A DNA stretch of 28,088 nucleotides from NCBI GenBank assembly GCA_032358255.1, contig JAULBX010028571.1, forward strand, positions 1-28,088, given 5' to 3'. Under the pieces are notes generated by a model. That model was not told the DNA's origin and searched no databases. It saw nothing but the letters and a program-made list of their open reading frames with translations. The DNA comes from Heterotrichella gracilis (lineage: Eukaryota; Sar; Xanthophyceae; Tribonematales; Xanthonemataceae). The position numbers were made by a program, and so were the translations under genes. Positions 10,423 through 19,387 of the stretch are shown piece after piece; positions within the stretch are counted from its first letter, which is position 1, and each line of letters starts with the position of its first letter.

Positions 10423-13400
10423 ATGGTTGCTGGAAACGAGTCCCAAGAAGATGTGCCTACAGACGCAAACCAGGTATACAGCTTGCACCTGTACGCCGAC
10501 AGGCAGTGCATGCCGCCAGATGCACGCATGCCAGTTTTCATGCCAGTGTGTGCCACAGCAAGGTACATCGTTCGCTTGCCCTCATAGTGACATGCGTACC
10601 TTGGCCTGAATTACTACTAACCACTTGAAGTGTGGTGGTAGCTTGAGCTGATGCGTGGCTACATAGTGGCACTACCCAACAAGTGATAGCAAGTGTACTT
10701 CTTCCAGTGGCGCAGTTCCGGTGGCGCAAGTGTACTTCTTCCAGCGGAGCACTGGCCACATTTGCTCATTAGCACGCCATTACAGTTACCCTGTGGTCAG
10801 CATGATTTTGCACTGTTCTCCATAAGTAGACTAGCTCTGGTCGCAGTAGGTTCTTGGCCACCTTCATGCACCACAGGCCCCGGGTTTGTATAGGCAACCA
10901 GGTCCACCACCGCCAGGGTTCACCTGCATTCCATTAATAGATAGACCCTGTTCACACAAGAACCCATTTCCACGGACATCCAAAGGTCACAGCGTACCTG
11001 TGGCAGTGTAAAGGCCCCACTCAGCACCCCAGTTTAACCCCAGTACCCTAGCTAAGGGTTATGTTGCGTCGCCACAGGGCACCCTCAAAGATACAAACCT
11101 ACACATACGCACCCATGCCACATATTACATACAGCACACACACACAAATGCTCAGAATGCCTGGCCACAGGTGGCGGCATGCTCTCCCAAGGGTGGGGTA
11201 TGCACCCGCTGCAACGCATCCTCAGCCTTCTACTTGACTTTCCTCACACTAGACGAGTCCATATAGAAGAGGTTGCACCCCTCCCAAATCAATACGGCCC
11301 TGCTGCTGTCCACCCAAGTAAACTAACAAAGGCATTTGCTGCTTCCTCACAGGCGCCTGCGGGCTCTGCCCAGGTTGGCTCTGCCAAGGAGGGCGTTCGT
11401 GAGCGCTGGAATGCCTCCTCCACCTACTACTCCGAGCTGGTGCTAGATGAATCCATGGTGAAGGGGCTGCACCAGGCAATAACAGACAGCGTGCGGCCAC
11501 TGCTGGACATCAACAAACCACTCAAGGTAAGAGGCACATACCTCCAGTATCACTTGCATTCCGGTAGGAAAGCCAGATCAGCAAGCAGCCGGGCACAAGT
11601 TTGTGCCACCCAGCCCTGTCATCACATTGCTTGTACCATTTCTGTATGTTCCTTACAGGCCTGTGTCAATGGGGCTGCAACCCATGTGCCAGTCCATCAA
11701 CAATCGTCAACTCTACTTAGACCATTGACCCTTGTTGAAATCCCATAGACAGGGGTTCATTTTATGTAAAACAACCCCCCGTGCAGTTCCTGGATGTTGC
11801 AGCAGCCAGCGGCGAGCCCTCATGCACCCTGGCTCGCGCATTCCCCTCCGCCCACGTGACTGCCACTGATTACGCCCCAGACTTCCTCCCCTTGGCCCGC
11901 CAGCGTGCCGCCTCCCTGGGAATCACCAACATAGCCTTTGATGCCGCTGATGGGGAGGAGCTGCGGCAGTTTGGGGATGGAGAATTTGACCTGGTCACCT
12001 GCAGCATGGGTGAGTTGTCATCAGCCTTTGAAATAGGTGACGTTAGGTTGGCGACAGTTTTTTTGTAAACCAGCTCTTCATTTTTAAGCCAATTTAGGGT
12101 GTTTGATACAGACCAATTATTTCATTTACTTTCAGATCTTAGCATGTTCACATGCTGTCTGTCCATTTTTCTTGCAGGCTACAACACTGTAGTAACGTGG
12201 CTACTCTTGTTTTAATACCTTCATCCCACCACCCCCCACCCACCCACTTAACTCTCCCCCCCCATCCCTGGCAGGCATCATGTTCATGCCCAACTACACA
12301 GCTGCGCTCTCCGCATTCTGCCGAGTGTTACGCTCCCCTGGAGGCGTGCTGGCGCTGGCCGTGTGGGGTCCCCCTGCCCACACGCCATTCATGCGACTCA
12401 TTCCGGAATGGCGTCAAGGTAAGGGAGCTAGGGTCAAGGCTATATGGTTAGGGTTTTACATGCGGTTCAGTAGCACAGTCTGAGTAGCAGCAGCCCTTAC
12501 GCAGGGTGTGCCTCCCAGCTCTATACTGGCAGGCCCCGTTGACATTTTATTATCATCATTATTATTTATTCTCAATCAAAATCTCTTGATCCCCCCTGCC
12601 GCATCGCGCGCCTCATCTCCAAATAGCGCGCAGGTATGTGGACCAGAATAATCCAATATCCATGCAGTCTAATAATCGCTGGGACCGAGTTGCGGTTGAT
12701 GCATGCGCGCAAACCATCGCTGGGCCAACCCTAGGCGAAGTATTGGGCCATGCACTAATCAGTCCCTACCTTTTGCTGTTTATGAGTGCAGGGTTCAGGA
12801 GTTGGGATGTAGGATGTGCTAGTTAGTTAGTTCGTTACATGCATTCCAGCAATACAGCCAGAGTAGCAGTCAGTCTTGCACATGCGGTGCCATGCAGCTC
12901 TATCCTGGCACTGTTTCAACTATCAACTGGTCCCACGCGACTTTAGGTCTTGCTGGAGTATGTCAGCCCATGTAGGATGTGTATAGCAGGATAACACTAT
13001 AAATGATAGGTCTTCGCTGCAGCAGCCTCTTGCCACAGGCTCTGGGAATAGGCGGTTTAGGTTGCATTTGGTGGAATTACCCTGGTACAGAATTGTGTTC
13101 ATGTTTCCCATATATTTGTTCTCACATCCTTCTCCCCTTGCCCAGCCATGGCATGGACCTCTGCGCCCGCCAACTACACCCCCACCGCCTGTCGTTTTGG
13201 GGATCCCACAGAGCTGCTGGCATCCCTAGAAAATGCGGGGTTTGGCCAAGTGGATCACCGGGAAGTGGAGTTTACAGTGGGGAGTGCGCGCTGGGAAGAA
13301 GCCTTCTTCACGCTGATGGGCGGGGACGATACAATCAAGCAGATGCAGGAGGAGGTGCGCATTCCAATGGCTAGATGACACACGCAGCGTCCCTGGGGAA

Positions 13401-13827
13401 CTACTTGCATAATAGCATGCACTCCAGCAGTGTAGCCAAATTACCCGTCTGCCCCTAAATGCCTGGCACCATTGGGGGAAAAAAAACAAAGCAAAAAATG
13501 CCTTGCGCCAACCTGCTCGGCGGCACTCCTGTCCTGGCACTGCTTATGCCACCTCTGCACCCACCTTGCTCACTCATGATTAATGAGGCATGAAAACTGG
13601 TTTAGGTGGCCGCTGCAAAGCACATGGGGTGCACCGTGTGGGGGCCAGGCTGGTGAGCAGTGGCCCTAGCTCGACCCTGTGGTGCGCAGGGCATGACTGA
13701 CGCCAGTCCTGAGCGTGGTCGAGAGGTGCTGCGCAGCTTGCTGGAGGGCCAGGGAGCGCTGACGCCCCAAGGGGAGTTGCACATGGAGGGAAATAGGGTG
13801 CACATCATACTGGCCAGGCCAGTCTGA
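10423..13827 (+). CDS. Class I SAM-dependent methyltransferase, copy 1
   Basis: Exons 10423-10473, 11353-11526, 11787-12009, 12275-12418, 13146-13354, 13690-13827 give 312 residues and TGA. All junctions are GT-AG with matching phases. The Rossmann methyltransferase core begins FLDVAAASGEPS (SAM-binding motif I), continues VTATDY (acidic ribose-binding position) and FDLVTCSMG, then the post-core segment VLRSPGGVLALAVWGPP. This resembles UbiE/Methyltransf_11-type enzymes. The substrate cannot be read from sequence. An in-frame upstream ATG at 10339 exists, but the equivalent frame in copy 2 is closed by a TAG just before its ATG, so 10423 is preferred. No targeting peptide is obvious. The 879-bp first intron is far longer than in copy 2. 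Confidence 0.88.
10690..10748 (+). repeat. Short direct repeat in intron 1 of methyltransferase 1
   Basis: AAGTGTACTTCTTCCAGYGG occurs twice about 38 bp apart (from about 10691 and 10729). The rest of the 879-bp intron (10474-11352) holds about 500 bp absent from copy 2 and shows no coding exon. Confidence 0.65.
11563..11650 (+). repeat. Dispersed intronic element copy, methyltransferase 1 intron 2
   Basis: The ordered blocks AAGCCAGATCAGCAAGCAGC, CAAGTTTGTGCCACCCAGCC and CATTGCTTGTACC match the element blocks seen elsewhere. The copy in intron 5 of methyltransferase 2 (17758-17835) is the closest by eye, although the introns are not equivalent. Confidence 0.55.
12465..12537 (+). repeat. Element-like copy in methyltransferase 1 intron 4
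   Basis: AGTAGCACAGTCTGAGTAGC, AGCCCTTACGCAGGGTGTGC and CCAGCTCTATACTGGCAGGC follow the dispersed element consensus. The equivalent intron of copy 2 carries the orthologous copy at about 17131-17212, so this insertion predates the gene duplication. Confidence 0.5.
12599..12640 (+). repeat. Decayed copy of methyltransferase exon 4 donor edge (unit 1)
   Basis: CATCGCGCGCCTCATCTCCA then AATAGCGCGCAGGTATGTG resembles the exon end, best seen in copy 2 as TTCATGCGCCTCATCCCTGA then ATGGCGCACAG. An intact GTATGT donor follows. The tryptophan codon of the exon is TAG here. Confidence 0.65.
12831..12925 (+). repeat. Dispersed intronic element, the best preserved copy
   Basis: It contains CATGCATTCCAGCAATACAG, CCAGAGTAGCAGTCAGTCTT, GCACATGCGGTGCCATGCAG and CTCTATCCTGGCACTGTTT. 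It matches partial copies at 1528, 1851, 13408, 17758, 22997 and, inverted, 19880. It lies in intron 4 of methyltransferase 1 (12419-13145). Confidence 0.65.
13408..13560 (+). repeat. Interrupted dispersed element copy in methyltransferase 1 intron 5
   Basis: CATGCACTCCAGCAGTGTAG, CCAAATTACCCGTCTGC and, further on, GGCGGCACTCCTGTCCTGGC then ACTGCTTATGCC follow the element order. They are separated by an unrelated A-rich stretch around 13478-13500. Confidence 0.45.
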
Positions 13828-15057
13828 CAACATCAGTGCGGTGGAAGTCTGTGACTCGGGTGGAGGGTGTGGAGACCATCCTTCCCCTGCACCGCCCCCG
13901 CCAGCTGCACCTCCGCTGCCTGCACCTGCGCCAGCTCAGCGGTGGCCTGCGTGTACTTGGTGCACCAGCACTCAAAGGAGAGTTGCGCCCCCCCCAAAAA
14001 AGAAGGAGAGTTGCTCACGGCGGTGAACAGGGTGCACCATCGTATTGACCGTCGGAGGCAATTTTACATATTGTTTATGGGGCTGTCGACATCAATATTA
14101 AGTGTGTGATTTTTCTGGGTTGGATCTGGGGCACTATTTAGAGATTCGGCATAGTACAAAGTGCCAAGAGCAGAATGCAGTGACTGAGTCTCTGTAGGCA
14201 CGGAGTCTCTGACGTGTGCCTCAGAACCAACCCAGAACAACTGTACATGTTGTACTTTAGGCTCCAGGGGGGTGTTTGCAACGCGAGGAGTTGCCCAGCT
14301 GTCACGAGGATACAGAAAAGTACAGCTTGCTGGGGCCTTTACCTGCCTTTCTATCAGATTTGAAGTGGGGTGTACCTGATACAAGGCACTCCAGTAAGAA
14401 GCCGCAGATGGCGTTGGCATGCCAGGTACAGTGTACCCGATGCTCAAAGACTACAATCAAAGTTATCCTCAACAAGCCATTCGGCAGTTTATTTGTACAT
14501 TGTGAATTTGAGCGGACTGCACAACTCTAGGCTGGACACGGCATGAGTGTCACTGATAGGCCCTAAGGCTTGCGCTACGCACTGCAGGCCAGGCAGCAGC
14601 TCTTTTCCCAGTAGGCAACGTGGGCAGTCCTTCCCGCCAAAAATACATTGTGCCCAGAGCTTTTGCTTGCAACACAGGTCCACAAACACGCACTTCAAAC
14701 CGAAAAGATACGGGGCTGACAGCTCACGACTCAGTGAGCTGAGGTGTTTCTTAGACTCTGAGGCCTGAGGCTGCCTGGTTGGCATACCTTATTATACTAA
14801 GTTATGAGAACCCTACCGTAACCCCTACCGTAACCCCACATCCTGACAAGTGTTGCCCTCATCCGTTGTTTACAGCGTCCAGCATGACATAGTACTTCAC
14901 CGTCCACCATACGGACTCTTGCGCAACACCGGGCTGGTCGGAAAGGCTTGCGGTGTCGAAAACTCGCAAAGCTACTTTTTGCATGCATGCAAGTTGCCTG
15001 GATGCGCGACGCCGATACTGCCCTCTTCCCCTCTACCCGAGTTTTTAGTCTCTCAAC
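13828..15057. other. 3' flank of methyltransferase 1 and 5' flank of methyltransferase 2
   Basis: There is no recognisable gene here. About 13830-14790 is homologous to 18060-18890 and about 14806-15057 to 10190-10422. Within the 3' flank, 14560-14720 and 18700-18850 are the best conserved part. On the minus strand both read KCVFVxLCCK in the same frame, so an unrecognised antisense exon is possible but not demonstrated. Confidence 0.5.
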
Positions 15058-18018
15058 ATGGTTGTTGGAAACGAGTCCCAAGATGGTGTGACTACAGACG
15101 CAAGCCAGGTTCAATGCTGCACTTCACGCCGATCGGACGAGCAGTGTGCACGCCAGCAAGATGCCACGCATGCGGTGTTGATGCCAGTGTGTGCCACAGT
15201 CTAGGGTTCGCTTGTCTTGCTAGGACCATGCGTACATTGGTCTGTACTGAGCTAAAACTTAAGGTTGTTGCTATGGTTTAGCTGATCCACGGCTGTACTG
15301 TTGCACTAAAAGTTCACGTCATCCATGGGCGCATGTCCACTGCACTACTGGCCACAGTTACTCAACAGCACGCCTTTGAAGTGCCCCTGACACCGGGGTT
15401 TGATGCTTGCCCACAGGTGTCTGCAGGCCCTGCCAAAAACGGCTCCCAAAGTGCGAAGGAGGGCGTGCGTAAGCACTGGAACGCCTCCTCCACCTACTAC
15501 TCCCAGCTGGTGGTGGATGATGCCATGGTCAAGGGGCTGTACCCGGCAATAGCAGACAGCGTGCAGCCCCTGCTGGACACCACCAAACCACTCAAGGTAG
15601 GAGGCACAACCCTGCGTGTATGCAGGGGGTTGAAACCCTCGCAAGGGTCTCCAAGCCCAAAGCGTGGTCCAAACTAGCAGCACCCTAAACCCTGCAGCCT
15701 ATTCCCTAGACCCTGCACTGGCCAGCCAGCCAGTATCGGTTAAAAAAATGTTCCAGCAGTAGAGCCAGGGCACAGCAGGCATTGTGCAACCCTAAACCCT
15801 AAACCCTAAACCCTAAACAGGAGACAGTGTGCAACCACTGCAAGGCACCACCAGGCCACTCAGGGTAAGCTGCAGCAATTTGAACTGGCGATCCCTTTAC
15901 AGATTGCCCAGCACCTTGCCAGTCACTAGCTGCATAAAGCCACCTTGGTAATAATGCACACAATTATATAAAGCACTCAAGATTATATTGCCTGTGTGTA
16001 ATGGAGCTGCAGCCCTTGTGCCAGTCCACCACCCAACGCCAACTTCAACTTGGCCAATAGTATCTGCTTTATAGACTTGGGTTTGTTTACTTGTCAAACT
16101 ACCCCCCTGTGCAGTTCCTGGATGTGGCAGCAGCCAGCGGCGAGCCCTCATGCACCCTGGCACGCGCATTCCCCTCCGCCCACGTGACTGCCACCGATTA
16201 CGCCCCGGATTTCCTCCCCTTGGCCCGTCAGCGGGCCGCCTCCCTGGGAATCACCAACATAGCCTTTGATGCTGCTGACGGGGAGGAGCTGGGGCAGTTT
16301 GGGGATGGGGAATTTGACCTGGTCACCTGCAGCATGGGTGAGTTGTCAACAGCCTTTGAAATAGGTGACATCAGATTGGCGACATATTTTTACACTGGCT
16401 CCCAGTATGTTAGCCAAGTTTTGGTGTTTGATGTAGACCAATTATTTGGTTTAGCTTCACATCTTGACACATGCTTTTGTCCACTTTCTTTGCAGTCTAC
16501 TCTACTTGCACACATACAAAGCAGCCCACACACACTGTAGTAATAAGGCCACTCTGCTTTCAACACCTCCATCCCCACCCCCTACCCCACCACCACCACC
16601 ACCTACCTGACTCTCTCCCTTCCAATCCCTGGCAGGCATCATGTGCATGTCCAACTACACAGCTGCCCACGCCAACTGTGAAAATCTGACCATTTGTTTT
16701 CCTTCTCATACGTGCACGATACTCTGATTCCCATCTTCACGGCACACAACCAATCCTGCAAAAATCCCCCTTTCTGTTCCATGCCCCCACCCACCCACAG
16801 CACACCTACATCCCCTGGCATTTTTGTTCAGTTTCTTTGTAGGCTGCAACACTGCAGACAATGACCGCTCTCTTTAGAACACCTTCATCCCAATCACCCA
16901 CCTACCCGCGTTAAATCTCCCTCTCCCCCCCATCCCCTGCAGGCATCATGTTCATGCCCAACTACACAGCTGCGCTCTCCGCATTCCGCGGAGTGTTACG
17001 CTCCCCTGGAGGTGTCCTGGCGCTGGCCGTGTGGGGTCCCCCAGCAGAGACGCCCTTCATGCGCCTCATCCCTGAATGGCGCACAGGCAAGAGAGCTAGG
17101 GTGGAGGCTGGGTGGTCAGGGTTGTACATGCGGCTTAGCAGCACATGTGTACAGTCAGATTGGCAGCAACCCTTGTGCAGGGTGTGCCTCCCAGCTTCGA
17201 TGGCAGGCCCTATTGTTGTGCTGTATTTTCATTTTTTTGTATTACAAACCTGCAATATCTCGTGATCTCCCCGGCTGCATCACGCGCCTCATCCCCTGAG
17301 AGTGCACACATCCCCACAGACATGGGGCCAGGATAACCTTTTTTTTCATATCATAAATGTCTCAATTTCTGGGACCACAGGGGTAGATGCGTGCACGCAA
17401 ACCATCGCCATTTTGGTGCATATTGGGCCATGCATCCCCTCGCTCTCACATCCTCCTCCCCTTGCCCAGCCATGGCATGGACCTCCGCTCCTGCCAACTA
17501 CATCCCCACCCCCTGTCGCTTTGGGGATCCCACAGAGTTGCTTGCATCGATAGAAAATGCGGGGTTTGGCCAAGTGGATCACCGGGAGTTGGAATTTACT
17601 GTGGGGACTGCGCACTGGGAGGAAGCCTTTTTCTCGCTCCTGGGGGGGAACGAAGCAATCAAGCAGATGCAGCAGGAGGTGCGCAATAGGGGTATGGTGT
17701 TGCGCTGTTGTCACAATGCTTGATGTTTTGCATTTTATGACAAAGCTTTCCGGCACAAAAGCCAGATCAGCAATCAGCCTTGCACACTCTTGCGCCACCC
17801 AGTCCTGTCCTGGTAGTGCTTGTACCGCTCATTTTCTTTGCTGATAAGCAGTGGCCCTAGCTAGACCCTGTGGTGCGCAGGGCATGACTGACGCCACTGT
17901 AGAGCGTGGCCGAGAGGTGCTGCGCAGCTTGGTGGAGAGTCAGGGAGCGCTGACGCCCCAAGGGGAGTTGCACTTGGAGGGAAATAGGGTGCACATCATA
18001 CTGGCCAAGGCAGTTTAA
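15058..18018 (+). CDS. Class I SAM-dependent methyltransferase, copy 2
   Basis: Exons 15058-15108, 15417-15596, 16115-16337, 16943-17086, 17470-17678, 17881-18018 give 314 residues and TAA. Exons 3 to 6 have exactly the lengths of copy 1, and exon 2 is 6 nt longer. The SAM-binding exon 3 differs from copy 1 by one residue (ELGQ against ELRQ). Exons 1 and 2 and the C-terminal half differ more. All motifs are intact, so the copy looks functional. The donor after exon 4 is GC (CACAG/GCAAGA), where copy 1 has GT; the other junctions are GT-AG. A TAG three codons upstream of the ATG in the same frame supports this start. Intron 3 holds a decoy copy of the exon 4 start at 16636. The substrate is unknown; the family is UbiE/Methyltransf_11-like. 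Confidence 0.87.
15741..15800 (+). repeat. Partial dispersed element in methyltransferase 2 intron 2
   Basis: AAAATGTTCCAGCAGTAGAG then CCAGGGCACAGCAGGCATTG resembles the 5' part of the element. It runs directly into a CCCTAAA run. Confidence 0.4.
15789..15870 (+). repeat. CCCTAAA run joined to a copy of methyltransferase 2 exon 2 donor edge
   Basis: Four tandem CCCTAAA units (15789-15818) are followed directly by GAGACAGTGTGCAACCACTG, CAAGGCACCACCAGGCCACT and CAGGGTAAG. This matches the exon end AGACAGCGTGCAGCCCCTGC, TGGACACCACCAAACCACTC and AAGGTAGG in order and spacing. The copy retains a strong GTAAG donor. Confidence 0.75.
16515..16668 (+). repeat. Copy of methyltransferase exon 4 acceptor and exon start inside intron 3
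   Basis: The pyrimidine-rich intron end (about 16530-16635) with CTGGCAG, followed by GCATCATGTGCATGTCCAAC then TACACAGCTGC (from 16636), duplicates the real intron end and exon start at 16943. Splicing here would keep frame for about 11 codons, then diverge and end at a TGA. Copy 1 lacks this duplication, and its intron 3 is 265 bp against 605 bp here. Confidence 0.85.
17131..17212 (+). repeat. Element-like copy in methyltransferase 2 intron 4
   Basis: This is the orthologue of the copy at 12465 in unit 1: CAGTCAGATTGGCAGCAACC, CTTGTGCAGGGTGTGCCTCC and CAGCTTCGATGGCAGGCCC. Confidence 0.5.
17275..17312 (+). repeat. Decayed copy of methyltransferase exon 4 donor edge (unit 2)
   Basis: GCATCACGCGCCTCATCCCC then TGAGAGTGCACACA parallels the exon end ATGCGCCTCATCCCTGAATG then GCGCACAG. 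It occupies the same relative place as 12599-12640 in unit 1, so the copying event predates the gene duplication. Confidence 0.6.
17750..17840 (+). repeat. Dispersed intronic element in methyltransferase 2 intron 5
   Basis: AAAGCCAGATCAGCAATCAG, CCTTGCACACTCTTGCGCCA, CCCAGTCCTGTCCTGGTAGT and GCTTGTACC follow the element consensus closely. Confidence 0.6.
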
Positions 18019-19387
18019 CAAACCTCGGGGTGCGGCGGGCTTTTCACCATTATCATGTTATTTTCTATCTCTGCAGTTTGAAGGCATCAATGCGGTGGGA
18101 TCTTGTGACTCTACTGCTTTGAACTGCGGCGGGGTTCTCATCATTATCCCTAATTCAATGGTTTTGCAGTCTAGCAATATCATTGCGGTGGCAATTTGTG
18201 ACCCGGCTGGCGGGAGTGGGCACGCACACACGGGGGGCATTGCCACCTGAAGGTGCATGGAGTGACCAGGGTGCACCCTCGTACTGGCTAGGAAAATCTG
18301 AGGCAATTTATTTATTCTCTTTCGAGTCTCTATTCAAATACTCGTGACTGGGGCACTATTTGGAGTCTCAGCGCAGAGGGGGCGGAGATGGCTGTCTCAA
18401 TTTTCGGGTGGAGTTGGAATTGCCCAGCTGTTGTGTGGGTACAGAAATACATATTGGATGCTGGGGCCTCCACCTGTCTCCCCATCAGCATTTCTTAGGT
18501 CTCACCAGCAATTTGCAAAGCAGTAGTCCCTGGGAACAAGGCACACCAGTAGTCACAAGCGAATGCCGTTGACATGCCAGACCCATAGGTCAATGTGTAA
18601 CAACCAGTTGCAACTGATGATTGAAGAATCCACGCACACAAGATAGTTCAACAAGCCACACTGCACAACTCAGGCTGGAAACGGGCACATGTAGGCCATG
18701 CTAGGCCATGCGCTGCTGCACTGTAGCCAGGCTGCAGCTCCCTTCTCAGCAGGCAACGTGGAATCGTTCCCGCCAAGCTTGTGTGCCCCGAGGCCTTTCT
18801 TGCAACACAGGCCCACAAACACGCACTTGAAACCAATAACATACATCTCAGCATCCTCAGATGCACATACGTCACGGAGGGACTAAGTTCACACACCACG
18901 ACCAGCCTCTTCGCCTAGTTATTTGGAGCATACTGCAAGTGGGCACACAGCTTGAGCAAACAAGTACGTTCCGGCACTTGGGTTCAAGCACGTTGGTGGC
19001 CTGCTGGCATACTGTGGAAAATACGCCTGATTCGGTTGTACTTGCTGCATTTCAAGCAAAGGCGTCATGGTTCAGCTCGGTTGTGTGAGAGGTACTGGCG
19101 TCAATCATGCTGCTGTGGCCTCGCAAAAACACCCACTACGGCAGCATAGCCCACCCAGGCCAGTGGGGTCATTCAGGTGACCGGGACCTGCCATTATCAT
19201 AGTTGATAATTTCTTTCAACAAGGCACCTGGAGAACCGTTTGGCTGAACAATGACCAGATGGCATTGTTCACCTTGGGTGAAGCTGTCCTTAAAATGCAT
19301 ACTGCTCCTTGGTTGACACCCCTCTAAGCGTTATTCACTCCTGCTTGCCTTTCCAGGTACACCAGAGGAAACAGCCAACTGCACGCA
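18019..19387. other. Intergenic region between methyltransferase 2 and the cupin gene
   Basis: There is no recognisable gene. To about 18890 it is the duplicated 3' flank. A local repeat pairs ATCAATGCGGTGGGATCTTG (about 18087) with ATCATTGCGGTGGCAATTTG (about 18179). From 18900 to 19387 is unique sequence that must contain the cupin promoter; no clear core motif is visible. Confidence 0.5.

Larger units (their letters stand above)
10190..14790 (+). repeat. Tandem segmental duplication, unit 1
   Basis: Unit 1 starts near CCACCGTAACC at about 10198 and ends near 14790. It contains the 5' flank, all of methyltransferase 1 and about 950 bp of 3' flank. Unit 2 (about 14806-18890) repeats these in the same order and orientation, with coding exons much better conserved than introns or flanks. 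Edges are approximate because the flanks have diverged. Confidence 0.8.
14806..18890 (+). repeat. Tandem segmental duplication, unit 2
   Basis: This unit carries the second methyltransferase with duplicated flanks in direct orientation to unit 1. Shared landmarks include the TTTTTGCATGCATGCAAGTT word (about 14978 here, 10347 in unit 1) and the 3' block containing GGCCCACAAACACGCACTT (about 18808). The units differ by indels in introns 1, 2, 3, 4 and 5. Confidence 0.8.

Noticed and set aside
15789..15818. Chromosome end
   Set aside because: The CCCTAAA run is only four units and lies within an intron between intact exons, so it is interstitial.
16636..16740. Alternative exon 4 of methyltransferase 2
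   Set aside because: It has a real acceptor, but the frame diverges after about 11 codons and no donor matches the exon length of copy 1. It is treated as an echo.
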